From Brevibacterium aurantiacum (lineage in GTDB: Bacteria > Actinomycetota > Actinomycetes > Actinomycetales > Brevibacteriaceae), in NCBI RefSeq assembly GCF_007558825.1, contig NZ_VLTK01000011.1, forward strand, positions 62,001 to 126,000: a stretch of 64,000 bases of DNA. The letters run 5' to 3'. Below the pieces are notes generated by a model. It was not told the DNA's origin. It saw only the letters and a program-made list of their open reading frames with translations, and did not search any database. The position numbers and the translations under genes are program-made. Of this stretch, positions 63,481-64,000 are shown one piece after another; positions within the stretch are counted from its first letter, which is position 1; each line of letters opens with the position of its first letter.

Positions 63481-64000
63481 CTACCCTACCTGGGAGGACA
63501 TGAGTTCCGTGTATATGCCCACCAGTTCTTTGGCCACTTCTCTCTCATCGGGAAGTTGGGCTCCGCGGGCCTTGGCCCGGGCAGCCAGTTGGGCCCTGCG
63601 AGCGGGATCCGAGGCCAGTTCAGCGATGGCTGCGGCAAGGCCCATGTCGTCATCGTCGTCGATGAGAATGCCCGCATCCCCGACGAGTTCCGTCGTGCCA
63701 CCCGTGCTGGTGGCGATGATGGCTCGTCCGGAGATCAGCGCCTCCTGCAGCACCAGTGCACGGGCCTCCCAGACGCTGGTGAGCACATAGAGATCGGCGG
63801 CCGCATTGAGTTCGGCGATATCGCCTCTGGGGCCGAGGAAATGCAGAGCAGGCACCGCCGAGGTGGCGGCGAGGTCCTCGTACTGCCCGTGCACCTCGTC
63901 GAGGACGGCCTGGTCAGCGGCTCCTGCGATGAGGACGACGAGTTCTGGTCCTTGACGCTCGGATCGCGCATTCGGCTCATGCGACTCGCCCGGCTCAGGC
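63481..64000 (-). CDS. Glycosyltransferase family 4, C-terminal part (cut by window edge)
   Basis: Open to the right edge. The C-terminal GT4 domain is clear: PALHFLGPRGDIAELNAAAD, LYVLTSVWEARALVLQEALI (containing the conserved Glu motif) and ATSTGGTTELVGDAG. About 173 residues are visible; the N-terminal half lies outside. It precedes the GT4-like gene by 33 bases, so the two are probably one operon. Confidence 0.85.
   Translation of the reverse strand, partial: PEPGESHEPNARSERQGPELVVLIAGAADQAVLDEVHGQYEDLAATSAVPALHFLGPRGDIAELNAAADLYVLTSVWEARALVLQEALISGRAIIATSTGGTTELVGDAGILIDDDDDMGLAAAIAELASDPARRAQLAARAKARGAQLPDEREVAKELVGIYTELMSSQVG

Overview
The window reads as a chromosomal segment of a G+C-rich actinobacterium, most plausibly Brevibacterium or a close relative in the Micrococcales. 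That placement is inference. It rests on the gene order (reverse-oriented dcw cluster, DUF3040 gene, polyprenyl synthetase, Rv2175c-like regulator, PknL-like PASTA kinase, class II DAHP synthase), which matches the Mycobacterium tuberculosis Rv2165c-Rv2178c neighbourhood, and on actinobacterial families such as DUF222-HNH proteins. No phage, plasmid, transposase, rRNA or CRISPR array was seen.

Layout. (1) 1-10114, minus strand: division and cell-wall cluster mraZ-rsmH-ftsL-ftsI-murE-murF-mraY-murD-ftsW, with ftsW cut by the left edge and lacking an entry in standard ORF calls because it is open-ended. (2) 10115-10743: a 630-base repeat-rich intergenic region. It holds an MraZ-type box, a G-rich tandem array with a textbook G-quadruplex pattern, and 23-bp repeats in front of a moxR-DUF58-transglutaminase operon (10744-15222). 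(3) 15681-26519: DUF3040 membrane protein, dinB, a lipoprotein, GGPP-type synthase, Rv2175c-like DNA-binding protein, LysM/lytic transglycosylase, PASTA Ser/Thr kinase, then a minus-strand operon gcvH - FHA protein - DUF151 nuclease - aroG. (4) 26752-26825: tRNA-Pro(GGG) with promoter and terminator. (5) 26925-50346, the variable part: MFS transporter, an internally deleted NhaD-type antiporter, sugar porter, DedA-like protein, amidohydrolase, a Pls/PosA-type membrane NRPS coupled to an M1 peptidase, GNAT, MATE, a DUF222-HNH protein, thiolase/FabG, and a complete branched-chain amino-acid-type ABC transporter. (6) 50372-64000, minus strand: YciO, AI-2E permease, der, cmk, tyrA, rluB, scpB, scpA, parA, xerD, ADP-ribose pyrophosphatase, pyrG and two glycosyltransferases. 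These form a tightly packed housekeeping block with many 4-base ATGA/GTGA overlaps.

How the genes work together. The first block makes lipid II and the septal synthase. The PASTA kinase, GarA-like FHA protein and Rv2175c-like protein are the parts of a kinase signalling system that in mycobacteria links wall state and metabolism. The Pls-like enzyme probably makes a cationic homopoly(amino acid). The scpA-scpB-parA-xerD group serves chromosome segregation.

Most notable observations. scpA has no ATG, GTG or TTG that would give its conserved N-terminus and appears to start at CTG inside a CTGA overlap with parA. The moxR upstream region carries a G-rich repeat array. The Pls-like NRPS has a hand-read lysine-like specificity code. 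Two convergent gene junctions are built of tandem repeats that include the stop codons. The NhaD-type antiporter lacks its middle third.
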